A stretch of 64,000 nucleotides of DNA from Rhodobacterales bacterium RIFCSPHIGHO2_02_FULL_62_130 (GCA_001828855.1 MHZT01000040.1:62001-126000), one strand, 5' to 3'. Shown: positions 9,166 to 19,048, counted from the first letter of the stretch. Notes: a model not told the origin generated them from the sequence alone. Translations and numbers: made by a program.

Positions 9166-10527
9166 ATGTTCGGACTGAAGCGGTTCGCCCCACGGCCCGG
9201 AGCGGCACGGCAACCAGACGATGCGCCCGAGGCAGGGACGCTTGATGCCGCAGCATTTCAACACCTGAAGCAACAAAGCTTTCGTGCCTTGGTCGAGTTG
9301 ATCGATGCTTCTGTCGTTCTGCATATGCCGTTGGCCCTTGCCCGTGAAGAAATTCAGCGGGCCTTGGTGCAGACGCTGGCGCAGAACTGGACACATATTT
9401 CTGTCGCCGACGAAGCACGGCTTCTGGACGAACTTTGCGATGATATGCTGGGTTTTGGCCCGCTGGAGCGGTTTCTGGTTCGGGATGACATTTCCGACAT
9501 CATGGTTAACGGCACCCAGAACATCTTTATCGAGGTCGGTGGGCTAATTCAGGAAACCGATGTTGCCTTCCGCGACAATGACCATCTTTTGAACATCTGC
9601 CAGCGCATCGTAAGTCTTGTGGGCCGCAGGGTAGATGAGGCAAGCCCGATTTGCGATGCGCGGCTCAAGGACGGGTCGCGGGTGAACGTGGTTATTCCGC
9701 CGCTCGCGGTTGATGGACCAGTCCTGACTATCCGTCGTTTTACCAAACAAAAACTGACGCTTGAGGATCTTGAACAGCTTGGGTCGGTCAGTCCTTCGGT
9801 TGCCGAGGTCTTGCGGGTTATCAGCCGGTGCCGCTGCAATGTTATCGTGTCGGGCGGAACCGGTTCAGGCAAGACCACGCTTTTGAACGCGCTGACCGGG
9901 CATATCGGGCGGAGCGAACGTGTTGTTACCTGTGAAGACACCGCCGAATTGCAGCTGCAAAAGCCCCATGTCGTCCGGATGGAAACCCGTCCGGCCAATG
10001 TGGAAGGGCAGGGCGAGGTGCCGATGTTCCAACTGGTCAAGAATTGCCTGCGGATGCGCCCGGACCGGATCATTGTGGGCGAGGTTCGGGGTGCCGAGGC
10101 TTTCGATCTGCTGCAAGCGATGAATACCGGCCATGACGGGTCAATGGGAACGCTGCATGCCAACTCGCCACAAGAGGCGCTGTCGCGGATCGAGTCGATG
10201 GTGATGATGGGCTATGAAAACCTGACATCTCCGATCATCCACCGCATCATTGCGGCGTCGATCGACGTGATCGTGCAGGTTGCGCGCCTGCGGGATGGAT
10301 GCCGTCGTGTTACCCATATCAGTGAAATCACTGGCATTCAGGATGGCCATGTCCAGTTGCGCGACATTATCCGCTTTGAGTTCGACGACATTGCCGACGA
10401 GTTTCAAGACACGATCAAGGGGCAACACCTGACTGTTTCCGAGTCCCCACTCTCGTTTCTTGATAAGGTCAGGTATTTTGGCGAGTATCGGCGGATGATG
10501 GAGGCTTTGGCGGCGGGGCGGACATGA
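9166..10527 (+). CDS. cpaF: CpaF/TadA pilus assembly ATPase, second copy in this locus
   Basis: Walker A VSGGTGSGKTTLLNAL, GEVRGAEAFDLLQAMNTGHDGSMGTLHANSP. Confidence 0.95.
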   Translation: MFGLKRFAPRPGAARQPDDAPEAGTLDAAAFQHLKQQSFRALVELIDASVVLHMPLALAREEIQRALVQTLAQNWTHISVADEARLLDELCDDMLGFGPLERFLVRDDISDIMVNGTQNIFIEVGGLIQETDVAFRDNDHLLNICQRIVSLVGRRVDEASPICDARLKDGSRVNVVIPPLAVDGPVLTIRRFTKQKLTLEDLEQLGSVSPSVAEVLRVISRCRCNVIVSGGTGSGKTTLLNALTGHIGRSERVVTCEDTAELQLQKPHVVRMETRPANVEGQGEVPMFQLVKNCLRMRPDRIIVGEVRGAEAFDLLQAMNTGHDGSMGTLHANSPQEALSRIESMVMMGYENLTSPIIHRIIAASIDVIVQVARLRDGCRRVTHISEITGIQDGHVQLRDIIRFEFDDIADEFQDTIKGQHLTVSESPLSFLDKVRYFGEYRRMMEALAAGRT

Positions 10528-10568
10528 TGCGTCACCGGTTTTGCGGCAAGACGGGGAAATAGCAGCGG

Positions 10569-11492
10569 ATGTCCGTGGTATGGGCTGTCTTTGGCTTGGG
10601 GATTGTGGCGCTGGCATCGCTTCTGGCGGCAATCCTGCTGCCTCTGAAGGGCGCGGGTGATCTGCCGCAAACCGCCGCTGCTGCCGCACAGCGCGGACCG
10701 GCCACAGAGTTGCGCCGGATCGGGGCAAGACCAAGACCCATGCTGCGGCCAACCGGACTGGATCGGCTGTTGTCCGAGGCGCGCATCGGCTGGAGCGCGC
10801 GGACATTCCTTCTTGTTCTTTTGGTGTTGATGCTGGGCTTTGGTGTTCTGACCTTTGCGCTGTTGCGCCAGCCGGTTCTTGCAGGGCTGGTTGGCGGCGT
10901 GCTGTCCGCGCTGGCTCTGTGGTTTTATCTTGCCCGTCAGCGTCAGGCCTATGTCCAAGGCTTTGCCCAGCAGTTTCTGCCTGCCTTGGACATCATCGTG
11001 CGCGGGATGAGAAGCGGGATGCCCTTGATCGCTGCCCTTGATGTCGTGAAGCGGGAAGTCGCGGGGCCGGTGCAGATCGAATTCCAACGCCTGCTTGATG
11101 ACATGTCCATCGGTCTGTCGCTGCCCCATTCGGTCGAGCGTCTGGCCGAGCGGGTGCCATTGACCGAGGTGCAGTTCTTTTCCATTGTGATCGGGGTGCA
11201 GTCCCGAACGGGGGGGCGTCTGTCGGAAGCGCTTGAAAACCTTGCCGGAACCCTGCGGGATCGCAAACATCTTGAACTTCGCATCCGCACCGTCAGCCAA
11301 GAAGCGCGCACGTCGGCTGCAATCATTGCAGCTTTGCCGATCTTTGTGACGGGAGGGCTTTTCCTGTTCAATCCCGCCTATATCTCGGTCTTGTTCACCC
11401 AGCCAACCGGTCTTGCGGTGTTTGGTTTTTGCCTGCTTTGGATGGTAATCGGCAGCCTTGTCATGAAAAAGATGACCGAAATCCATGTTTGA
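10569..11492 (+). CDS. tadB: TadB platform protein, second copy
   Basis: QFLPALDIIVRGMRSGMPLIAALDVVKREV, LAERVPLTEVQFFSIVIGVQSRTGGRLSEAL. Confidence 0.9.
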   Translation: MSVVWAVFGLGIVALASLLAAILLPLKGAGDLPQTAAAAAQRGPATELRRIGARPRPMLRPTGLDRLLSEARIGWSARTFLLVLLVLMLGFGVLTFALLRQPVLAGLVGGVLSALALWFYLARQRQAYVQGFAQQFLPALDIIVRGMRSGMPLIAALDVVKREVAGPVQIEFQRLLDDMSIGLSLPHSVERLAERVPLTEVQFFSIVIGVQSRTGGRLSEALENLAGTLRDRKHLELRIRTVSQEARTSAAIIAALPIFVTGGLFLFNPAYISVLFTQPTGLAVFGFCLLWMVIGSLVMKKMTEIHV

Positions 11493-12387
11493 TGCCTTCG
11501 TGCAGCCCTTTGGAATGATCGTGGCCTTGGCGATCTTGTCGGTCGCTGCATTGTTGGCCGCGCTGCGGGGGGCGTGGCATAGCCGTAAGGCCAAAGCGGT
11601 GCCTCTGGTCCGACCGCACCTGCAAGCCAGCAAGACAGAACAGGCGATTGACTGGCTGGCGAAACGGTTTGATCTGTATGCGGTTGCCAATGACCCGGTT
11701 CTGGTGTTGTGGCTCAAGCGGGCAGGGCTGTATCGCCGCCCCGCCGCGCTGAACTATCTGTTGGCGCGTATCTTGCTGCCCTTGGCCGCGATGGCGGTCG
11801 GGACGGTGTGGCTTGCGCTGACAGACAGTTTACGCGGCTCGATCCCCGGTATGGTGGTGGTGATTTGCTGCCTTGGTCTGGCGGCCCATGCCGCACCCGC
11901 GATCTATGTCCAGAACCTTGTGCAGCGTCGGCAAGAGGCGCTGCGTCGCCACTGGCCCGATGCGCTTGACCTTCTATTGCTTGCGGTCGAGTCCGGTTTG
12001 GGGATTGATGCTGCCCTTGACGAAGTGTCCCGCCATCTGGCCCAACGCGCGCCTGTGCTGGCGCAAGAGTTGCGGATGACGATCGGGGAAATGTCATATT
12101 TGTCGGATCGCAAACTGGCCTTCAGCAATCTTGCCAGCCGTTGCGGCATTCCGGCTATTGGCAGCGTGACGACGGCGCTTGTGCAGGCAGAGCGGTATGG
12201 AACGCCAATCGGCACGACGTTGCGGTCTTTGACCAAAGACAGCCGTGCCGCGCGACTGGCCGAAGCCGAACGCAGGGCCGCTGCCTTGCCACCACGCCTG
12301 ACCATTCCGATGATCCTGTTCTTTCTGCCTGTTTTGTTCGCTGTGATCTTCACCCCCGGCGTTATCTTGTATCTGATGGACAAATAG
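11485..12387 (+). CDS. tadC: TadC platform protein, second copy
   Basis: HWPDALDLLLLAVESGLGIDAALDEVSRHL; 8-nt overlap with the second tadB. Confidence 0.9.
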   Translation: MFDAFVQPFGMIVALAILSVAALLAALRGAWHSRKAKAVPLVRPHLQASKTEQAIDWLAKRFDLYAVANDPVLVLWLKRAGLYRRPAALNYLLARILLPLAAMAVGTVWLALTDSLRGSIPGMVVVICCLGLAAHAAPAIYVQNLVQRRQEALRRHWPDALDLLLLAVESGLGIDAALDEVSRHLAQRAPVLAQELRMTIGEMSYLSDRKLAFSNLASRCGIPAIGSVTTALVQAERYGTPIGTTLRSLTKDSRAARLAEAERRAAALPPRLTIPMILFFLPVLFAVIFTPGVILYLMDK

Positions 12388-12477
12388 ATGCAGCGTTTGT
12401 CCAAACCCGAACTGAATGTCGCGCCATCCGATTTGGCTGCGGCATCTTGTTTCAAGACTGAAAAGGCGGAAGAATGA
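12388..12477 (+). CDS. Possible 29-aa small ORF, MQRLSKPELNVAPSDLAAASCFKTEKAEE
   Basis: ATG immediately follows the tadC2 TAG (12385-12387); its TGA overlaps the next gene's ATG (ATGA, 12474-12477). Confidence 0.3.
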   Translation: MQRLSKPELNVAPSDLAAASCFKTEKAEE

Positions 12478-13127
12478 GAATCCTGCTCTTTGCCGTTGCT
12501 TTGATTGCCGGTGGTGCCGCCTATTGGCTGTGGTTGACCCAAGCCTCGATGCTTCCGGCCGCGTCCGGTGTCACCTCTGTGTCGCGGGTGTTGACAGCGG
12601 CACGCGATATTCCCGCCGGTGCGGTGGTTTCGGTCGAAGATGTCGCTTGGGCGGATATTCAATCCAGCAGGGTCAGTGCTGGCATGCGCTTGCAAGTCAA
12701 TGAGCCCGAGGCCGACAAGCTTGTCGTCGGGTTGAAGGCGCAAGAGGCATTTGCCTCGGGTGATCCGATATTGTGGACTGCACTGGACAAGGGGGGTGCA
12801 ACCGCGCTGGGGGCAAGCTTGGCCGCAGACAAGCGGGCCTTTGCAATCGTGGTCTCCGAAGCCTCGGCAGTCGGGGGCTTGGTCTTGCCGGGGGATCGGA
12901 TTGATCTGGTGCAGAACACATCAAGCGGCGGGACCATCTCGGCAGAGGTGATTGCTACGGATCTGCGTGTTCTGGCGGTGGATCAGCAACTTGCACCTGC
13001 AGCGGGGCAAGTCGCAATGCCGGGGCGCACGCTGACGCTTGAACTGACCATCGCGCAAGTGCCACTGATCAGTGCGGCAAATGCGAGAGGCGGGCTTTCT
13101 GTTGTCCTGCGCGGACCATCGCCCTGA
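12474..13127 (+). CDS. Short CpaB-like SAF-domain protein
   Basis: AARDIPAGAVVSVEDVAWADIQ, LAADKRAFAIVVSEASAVGGLVLPGDRIDLVQ; 217 aa versus 320 aa for the main cpaB. Confidence 0.8.
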   Translation: MRILLFAVALIAGGAAYWLWLTQASMLPAASGVTSVSRVLTAARDIPAGAVVSVEDVAWADIQSSRVSAGMRLQVNEPEADKLVVGLKAQEAFASGDPILWTALDKGGATALGASLAADKRAFAIVVSEASAVGGLVLPGDRIDLVQNTSSGGTISAEVIATDLRVLAVDQQLAPAAGQVAMPGRTLTLELTIAQVPLISAANARGGLSVVLRGPSP

Positions 13128-13157
13128 AACTTTGGCACTGGTCGCGCCAAGACCGGA

Positions 13158-14045
13158 TCAGCGGGACCGAAACTCCACATGCCGGTGCAGCAATTCGGCA
13201 AAAGGCTCGCCGAAATCGGGATGCGACAGTGCGAAATCCACGATGGCTTCGAGATATCCGAACTTTGAGCCGCAGTCGTAGCGATGCGACGTCAGCGGGA
13301 CGCCCCGGACAGAGCCTTGCTGCGCTAGAACGTTGATGGCGTCGGCAAGCTGCAATTCGCCGCCAAACCCCGGCGGCAGGTGGCGCAAAACGTCAAAAAC
13401 CTCAGGCTCAAGCAAATAGCGGCCGATTGAGGCAAGGTGCGACGGTGCCTTGCCGATTGCGGGCTTTTCCACCAACCCCGCAACGCTGATTTCGTCATGT
13501 TCCAGCGCGGCACCGGGTTGAACGATACCATAGCTGGAGACCTGATCCGGCGCGACCTCTTGCAAGCTTAGGATGGTGCCACCTTTGCGGTGGTGGGACC
13601 GGATAAGTTGTTCCGAGCCAAGCGTCTCTCCACGCAGCACGTCATCGGCAAGGATCACAAGAAAGGGCTCTCGCCCGACAACGGATTGCGCGCACAGCAC
13701 GGCGTGGCCCAATCCCATCGCTTCGGGTTGGCGCACGAAGATACAATCCACCCCCGGCGGCACAATGTTTCGCACCATGTCACGGGTTTCGGTTTTGCCT
13801 TTGGAAGCAAGAACATACTCTAGTTCAAAATTAGAGTCGAAATGATCCTCGACCGCGCGTTTCGCCCGCCCTGTCACAAAGATCAGTTCTGTGATGCCGG
13901 CGGCAATTGCCTCTTCGACCGCGTATTGGATCAGGGGTTTGTCGATGATCGGCAACAGTTCCTTTGGCATTGCCTTGGTGGCTGGCAAAAAGCGTGTACC
14001 AAGTCCGGCCACGGGAAAAACGGCTTTCTTCACCTGTCGCGGCAT
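13158..14045 (-). CDS. galU: UTP-glucose-1-phosphate uridylyltransferase
   Basis: KKAVFPVAGLGTRFLPATKAMPKELLPIIDKPLIQYAVEEA is diagnostic of GalU; start placed at MPRQVKK. Confidence 0.96.
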   Translation of the reverse strand: MPRQVKKAVFPVAGLGTRFLPATKAMPKELLPIIDKPLIQYAVEEAIAAGITELIFVTGRAKRAVEDHFDSNFELEYVLASKGKTETRDMVRNIVPPGVDCIFVRQPEAMGLGHAVLCAQSVVGREPFLVILADDVLRGETLGSEQLIRSHHRKGGTILSLQEVAPDQVSSYGIVQPGAALEHDEISVAGLVEKPAIGKAPSHLASIGRYLLEPEVFDVLRHLPPGFGGELQLADAINVLAQQGSVRGVPLTSHRYDCGSKFGYLEAIVDFALSHPDFGEPFAELLHRHVEFRSR

Positions 14046-14132
14046 CGGCACAACTCCTATATATAGCGTCACCAATAACCGCCGCTTCTTTTGCAGCAGA
14101 AAATCTGGCAACATTCCATTCGTTACAAATAC

Positions 14133-14705
14133 TTAGAGAATTTGTGTCCGTGGCGGCTCAACCAAGACGCATTTGGTCCACAAGCGCGTTGCAGCACCCC
14201 AGTTTAGCAGAATCCAAACAATAATGCAGGCCAAGCCGATGACCACGGTGGCACTCACTTCCATCCGGGTGATGGCCGATAAATGAATGAAATCCATCCA
14301 CCAATAGTTCAACGCCGCATAAAGAAGGACGCCTACGACAAACGCAAAGCCGATGGCTGCGAAAAGTCTAAGCATGAAAGGTGGGGGGGCAAGGTTCGTG
14401 ATATCCGCCCCGGCGGCGCACGAAAACTTCAAAGGGCCATGCAGGCTTCCGGCTTCGTCGAACCAAAACCGGTGCAGACGACTGCCCGGCCCCTGGACAT
14501 GCAGCACGGTGCCGGCAGTGACATCTTGCTGCTGTCCCTCTTCCAGCCATTGCCACAGATGGGGTGGCCCAGAGCGCATATTGTGAAATGACCTGTGCCG
14601 CGCACCGATCACACGCCCCATGCCGCGAGGCTGGGCCGATGTGAACGGATTGTCGTAACCATCGGTCTGGCTTTTCATTTTCGCCACAAGCATGTAATCA
14701 TCCAA
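14133..14705 (-). CDS. Hypothetical protein with two C-terminal TM helices
   Basis: Coding-like composition; LRLFAAIGFAFVVGVLLYAALNYWWM and MEVSATVVIGLACIIVWILLNWG helices; no recognised family. Confidence 0.5.
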   Translation of the reverse strand: MDDYMLVAKMKSQTDGYDNPFTSAQPRGMGRVIGARHRSFHNMRSGPPHLWQWLEEGQQQDVTAGTVLHVQGPGSRLHRFWFDEAGSLHGPLKFSCAAGADITNLAPPPFMLRLFAAIGFAFVVGVLLYAALNYWWMDFIHLSAITRMEVSATVVIGLACIIVWILLNWGAATRLWTKCVLVEPPRTQIL

Positions 14706-14812
14706 GGGTGTAGTATGGTTATTTGTCTACACCTTGCAAGCGCGACGTCGCGGGTGTCTTTGTTTGATTTAAGATGAATTGCCGCGGATGATCTCCTTGG
14801 CATGGCAGGGGA

Positions 14813-15922
14813 ATGAGCATGCGATTTTCTCGGGTAGTGATTGGTGCCTTGCTGATTTGTGGCGCGATTTGGGTCATTGTGATGGAGCAGATGGCGGGGG
14901 CCAGCGCAGACGCGGTGGTCAACGCGCAGATTGTCAATGTCACCTCCCCGATTGCCGGTTTTCTTGGGCCAGACGCGCGTGCTTTGGGCGAGGCCGTTGC
15001 AAAAGGGGATCAGGTCTTTTCGGTTTCGGACGACGCGTCAGACGGTGTTCGGCTGGACGATTTGAAGCTTGAATATGATCTGGCCGTGGTGCGGCAGGGG
15101 GTGCTTGAGGCAAAGCTGAGAGCGGTCGAGGCCAAGCGGGCGGATGTCGTCAAACGCTCGGAAACCTATCTCGCGGCGCGGTTGGATGAACTTGAAATCC
15201 GTCTGGCTGAGGCGCAAGAGCGTTTGACGCTGCTTTCGGGGGGCGAGGTGGCTGGCGATACCGAAGCCAGAAGCCGTGCGCGCGAAGAGGCCGCGACGCT
15301 GAACGTCATTCTGGAGGCAGCCAAGAAGGGCGTTTACACCGGAAACAGCTATAACGATGCGCCCTATTCTGAACAGGTCGCAATCTCGCTGGGGGATGAG
15401 GCCACGTTGTTGCAGACCGAACTGGACGCGACGGCCAAAGAGATCGCGGCCATCATGCGCCGGATCGATCAGGAAAAGATCCGCGTGATCCGCCTGTCGC
15501 GCAGCAACGTCACCGCGCCGGTTCAGGGGGTAGTGTGGGAAAAGCTGACCGTCCCCGGCAGCTATGTCGTGCGCGGACAGCCTGTGGTGCGGCTTGTCGA
15601 TTGCAGCGCAGCCTTTGTCACGCTGTCGGTCACGCAGCCCGTGTTCAACAGACTGCGCCCCGGAGCCGTTGTGACCTTCCGTTTTGATGGCAGTGGCGAG
15701 ACGATGGAAGGCACGGTCGCGCGGCTGGCCGGCACTTCGGCCTCCAGCTTTTACGACAGCTTGGCCGTGGCTCCAAGCGAGCGACACCTTCAGCGTGCCG
15801 ATGTCTTGATCAACCTGCCCGGGCTGGCAAAAGACCCCGAACTGCGCTGTGCCATCGGGCATACTGGGCGCGCTTTCTTCGAGACGCGCCCGCTGGATTG
15901 GCTGCGCGGCATGTTCTTATGA
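14813..15922 (+). CDS. HlyD-family membrane fusion protein of a polysaccharide synthase locus (BgsB-like)
   Basis: N-terminal TM, long coiled coil (LEAKLRAVEAKRADVVKRSETYLAARLDELEIRLAEAQERL), biotinyl-lipoyl-like VTAPVQGVVWEKLTVPGSYVVRGQPVVRLVD; directly upstream of a GT2 synthase. Confidence 0.78.
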   Translation: MSMRFSRVVIGALLICGAIWVIVMEQMAGASADAVVNAQIVNVTSPIAGFLGPDARALGEAVAKGDQVFSVSDDASDGVRLDDLKLEYDLAVVRQGVLEAKLRAVEAKRADVVKRSETYLAARLDELEIRLAEAQERLTLLSGGEVAGDTEARSRAREEAATLNVILEAAKKGVYTGNSYNDAPYSEQVAISLGDEATLLQTELDATAKEIAAIMRRIDQEKIRVIRLSRSNVTAPVQGVVWEKLTVPGSYVVRGQPVVRLVDCSAAFVTLSVTQPVFNRLRPGAVVTFRFDGSGETMEGTVARLAGTSASSFYDSLAVAPSERHLQRADVLINLPGLAKDPELRCAIGHTGRAFFETRPLDWLRGMFL

Positions 15923-15932
15923 GTCCCGCCTA

Positions 15933-17924
15933 ATGCCCTATCTCAGCGAGCTGCAATCGGCTTTTGTCGTTGTTGCCCTGTTTTGCGGGATTGCGCTGAT
16001 CATTCATGCGACCGCCGATCCCGACCGAACGCTGCATCGTAGCCTGATCTTTGCAATATGTGCCGCCTTGGCCCTGCGCTATATCTATTGGCGTGCAACC
16101 GAGACCTTAGCCCCGCTGGGCTGGAATATCGACGCTTTTGCCAGTTGGAGCTTTTTGGTCATCGAAGCTGCAGCTATGGCCGGTTCAATGAGTTCGTTCC
16201 TAATGCTGTCGCGCACCAAGCATCGCGCAGCCGAGGTTCAGGAGCATTGGCATTGGTGGCACAAGCCCGAATATGGCCCGACCTTTGACCCCACGGTTGC
16301 GATCCTCATTGCGACCTATAACGAAGAGCTTGATGTGCTGGAGCGTACCATTATCGGCGCGCAATCCTTAAGGTATCCGCACAAGACGGTTTACATTCTG
16401 GATGACGGCAAGCGTGACTGGCTGCGCGATTATTGCGCGGAGAACCATGTCGAGTATGTCCGCCGCCCCGACAACAAGGGCGCAAAGGCCGGAAATATCA
16501 ACTACGCGCTGGGGTTGCTGGCCAAACAAGACCGGCCACCGGATTTCATGGCGGTTCTGGATGCCGATTTCGTGCCGCATCAGGGTTTTTTGCAGCAATC
16601 TCTTGCGCTGTTCCATGATCCCAAGGTCGGATTGGTCCAGACCCCGCAACACTTTTTCAACGCCGATCCGATCCAGCACAATCTTGGACTCAGCCGCTCC
16701 TACCCTGACGAGCAACGCTTCTTCTTCGATTTTGTGCAGCCCGCCCGCGATGCATGGGGGATTGCGTTTTGCTGCGGGACATCCTCGGTGATGCGCTTTG
16801 CGGCGGTGGCCGAGATTGGCGGGTTTCCGACAGAAAGCGTGACCGAAGATTTCATGCTGACGCTTGTGCTGCAAGAACATGGCTGGAAAACGGCCTATCT
16901 GAACGAGGCCTTGACCGAAGGTTTGGCCCCCGAGGGTCTGAAGGAATATGTTACCCAGCGGGCGCGCTGGTGCCTTGGGCTGATGCAGATCGCGCGCAGC
17001 GACTATGGACCATTGGGGTATAACAACCTGCGCCTGCGCGATCGGTGGAGCGTGCTTGACAGCGTCATGTTCTGGCTGACCACATTTTCGTTCAGGTTGG
17101 CTGCGATCTATTATCCGCTGCTTTACTGGTATTTCAACATTATCGTGGTGGATGCCTCGGTGGTCGAGGTGTTGCAGTTCTTTGCGCCGTTCTACATCTG
17201 GTCATTTATGGCGACCACGATTGTCTCGCGCGGCACGCTGGTGCCGATCCTGCAGGACGTTACCCAGTTGATTGGCGCAATCCCGATCACACGCGCCGCC
17301 TTTACCGGCCTGATCCAGCCGCATGGCCATGGCTTCAAGGTGACCGCAAAGGGCGGTGATCGAAGCAAAGTCGTGGTGCAATGGGCGCTGATGCGGCCCT
17401 TCCTGATCGGTTTTTTTCTGACCATCGTAGGGCTTCTGATCGGCATCGTTTTTGATCGCTTTGCGTTTTATGATGCGGGAACCGGCAAGTCGGTGATCCT
17501 GTTCTGGACAATCTACAATCTGGTCGTGCTTTTTATGACTGCAATGGCCTGTATCGAGTTGCCACGGCGCGAACGTCATATTGCCGACATTCCAGAGCGT
17601 GCCGTTTTCACCGTGAACGGCACGCCCTACACGGTCTGGCTTATGAGCCTGACGCGTGACACGGCACGCCTGCGCGGCCATGACTTTGCCAAGGGTGACA
17701 CTGGCACCATCAATATCCGTGGGGTGGGCGAGGTGCCGGCCTTTGTTGTCAACAGCGCCGCCGAGGGCGTGCGGATCGATGTGATGCCCGATGACGAGCA
17801 ACTTCGGCAAATGACAGTTCGTTTCTATACAGAAGGTGGCGCACCGGGAGTCACGACGGTGCGGGCGTCGGCGCTGTTCCGGGACATCGCGCGGAGGCTG
17901 TCGTTCAATTCAAACCGCCACTAG
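15933..17924 (+). CDS. Processive GT2 synthase (BcsA/BgsA-like beta-glucan synthase)
   Basis: IYWRATETL, VAILIATYNEELDVLERT, ILDDGKRDW, VLDADFVP, TED, TQRARWCLGLMQ (Q-x-x-R-W) and multiple TM helices; ATG at 15933. Confidence 0.88.
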   Translation: MPYLSELQSAFVVVALFCGIALIIHATADPDRTLHRSLIFAICAALALRYIYWRATETLAPLGWNIDAFASWSFLVIEAAAMAGSMSSFLMLSRTKHRAAEVQEHWHWWHKPEYGPTFDPTVAILIATYNEELDVLERTIIGAQSLRYPHKTVYILDDGKRDWLRDYCAENHVEYVRRPDNKGAKAGNINYALGLLAKQDRPPDFMAVLDADFVPHQGFLQQSLALFHDPKVGLVQTPQHFFNADPIQHNLGLSRSYPDEQRFFFDFVQPARDAWGIAFCCGTSSVMRFAAVAEIGGFPTESVTEDFMLTLVLQEHGWKTAYLNEALTEGLAPEGLKEYVTQRARWCLGLMQIARSDYGPLGYNNLRLRDRWSVLDSVMFWLTTFSFRLAAIYYPLLYWYFNIIVVDASVVEVLQFFAPFYIWSFMATTIVSRGTLVPILQDVTQLIGAIPITRAAFTGLIQPHGHGFKVTAKGGDRSKVVVQWALMRPFLIGFFLTIVGLLIGIVFDRFAFYDAGTGKSVILFWTIYNLVVLFMTAMACIELPRRERHIADIPERAVFTVNGTPYTVWLMSLTRDTARLRGHDFAKGDTGTINIRGVGEVPAFVVNSAAEGVRIDVMPDDEQLRQMTVRFYTEGGAPGVTTVRASALFRDIARRLSFNSNRH

Positions 17925-17944
17925 GACGGTTTGACTCTGCGGCG

Positions 17945-19048
17945 TCAGTCTTTGGCGTTCTTTGCCGCCAACTGATCTTCGGCATGCAGCATGCGTCCCT
18001 GCATGCGGGAAATCGCCGAGGACAGCATCGACAATTCGGCTGTGCGGTGATTTTCCTTCGGGATGATATCCACACCATCCGCGATCTCATGCGCGTTTTC
18101 GACCAGCCGATGCAGCGGCACAAGGAAGATGCGAATGAAGCCAAGCGACATGGCAAAAAGCACCAGCGAAACCAGACCAAGGATCTTGCCCAGCGACAGG
18201 CGCAGCCGTGCGGTCTGATCGCTGAACTGGTCGAAAGAGATGATTGCTACCATCCGCCAGCCCAAGGGGGGCAATGCGCTTGCCGGAAACTCTGGCACGG
18301 AATCGGCGTAGACCTTGCCAATGCCTTCCCAGTTTTCGATAGTTGTCACCTCTTGCCCTGCCATTGCATTTCGAACCGAAGTCAGGTCGCTATGGGACGG
18401 CTAGTGCGGAACTGTGCTAAGCACAACATCGCCCCGCATGTCGACGACGATGATGCCAAGCGCCAGATTTTTGGCGACTTCGGCGACCATATTGCCAAGC
18501 CAGTCAAGCGGGAAATGGAAGGTCAGGTATCCGGCCTTGACCCCACCCGTCGCCTGCACCGGCATCGTCATAACCAGCAGTTGGTGACCATCGGCTGTGG
18601 TGGAAATCCCGATATGCGGTCCGGGCAGCAGGGCCTGCCGGAACCAATCCGTTTCGCTGACATTCTCGCCTTCCAACCGGCGGTGCGAGGCGATCAATAC
18701 ATCGCCCTGCACTCCAACATAGGCCGCCCAGTCCACATGCCTGGCATCTGCGACTTCTTGCGTCAGAAAATCGCGCATCGAGGCCTTGTCCAGAAACGGC
18801 ATGACCTGCGCCAGATTTTCCAACTCGACCCAGTGTCCTTCAAGATGCTTTACGATGTCCAGAGCGACATGCTCTCCTCTGGCCTGAATCGCGACATCCA
18901 GCACATCTGTCTGAAGCTGATCGACGGCATCGTTGGTAAAGAACAGTGTCACACTGAAAAATACCAATGCTCCCAGCGCCATGAAGCCCAGAAAGGCGCG
19001 AACAAGACTTAGCCGCTGGCGCGACGGTCCATCTTTTCCTACCACCAA
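17945..19048 (-). pseudogene. Cache-HAMP sensor-type membrane protein interrupted by an in-frame TAG at 18401-18403
   Basis: ORFs 18401-19048 and 17945-18364 share the same minus-strand frame; translation reads ...DVVLSTVPH*PSHSDLTSVRNAMAGQEVTTIENWEG..., then a second TM and a HAMP-like segment. Confidence 0.75.
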
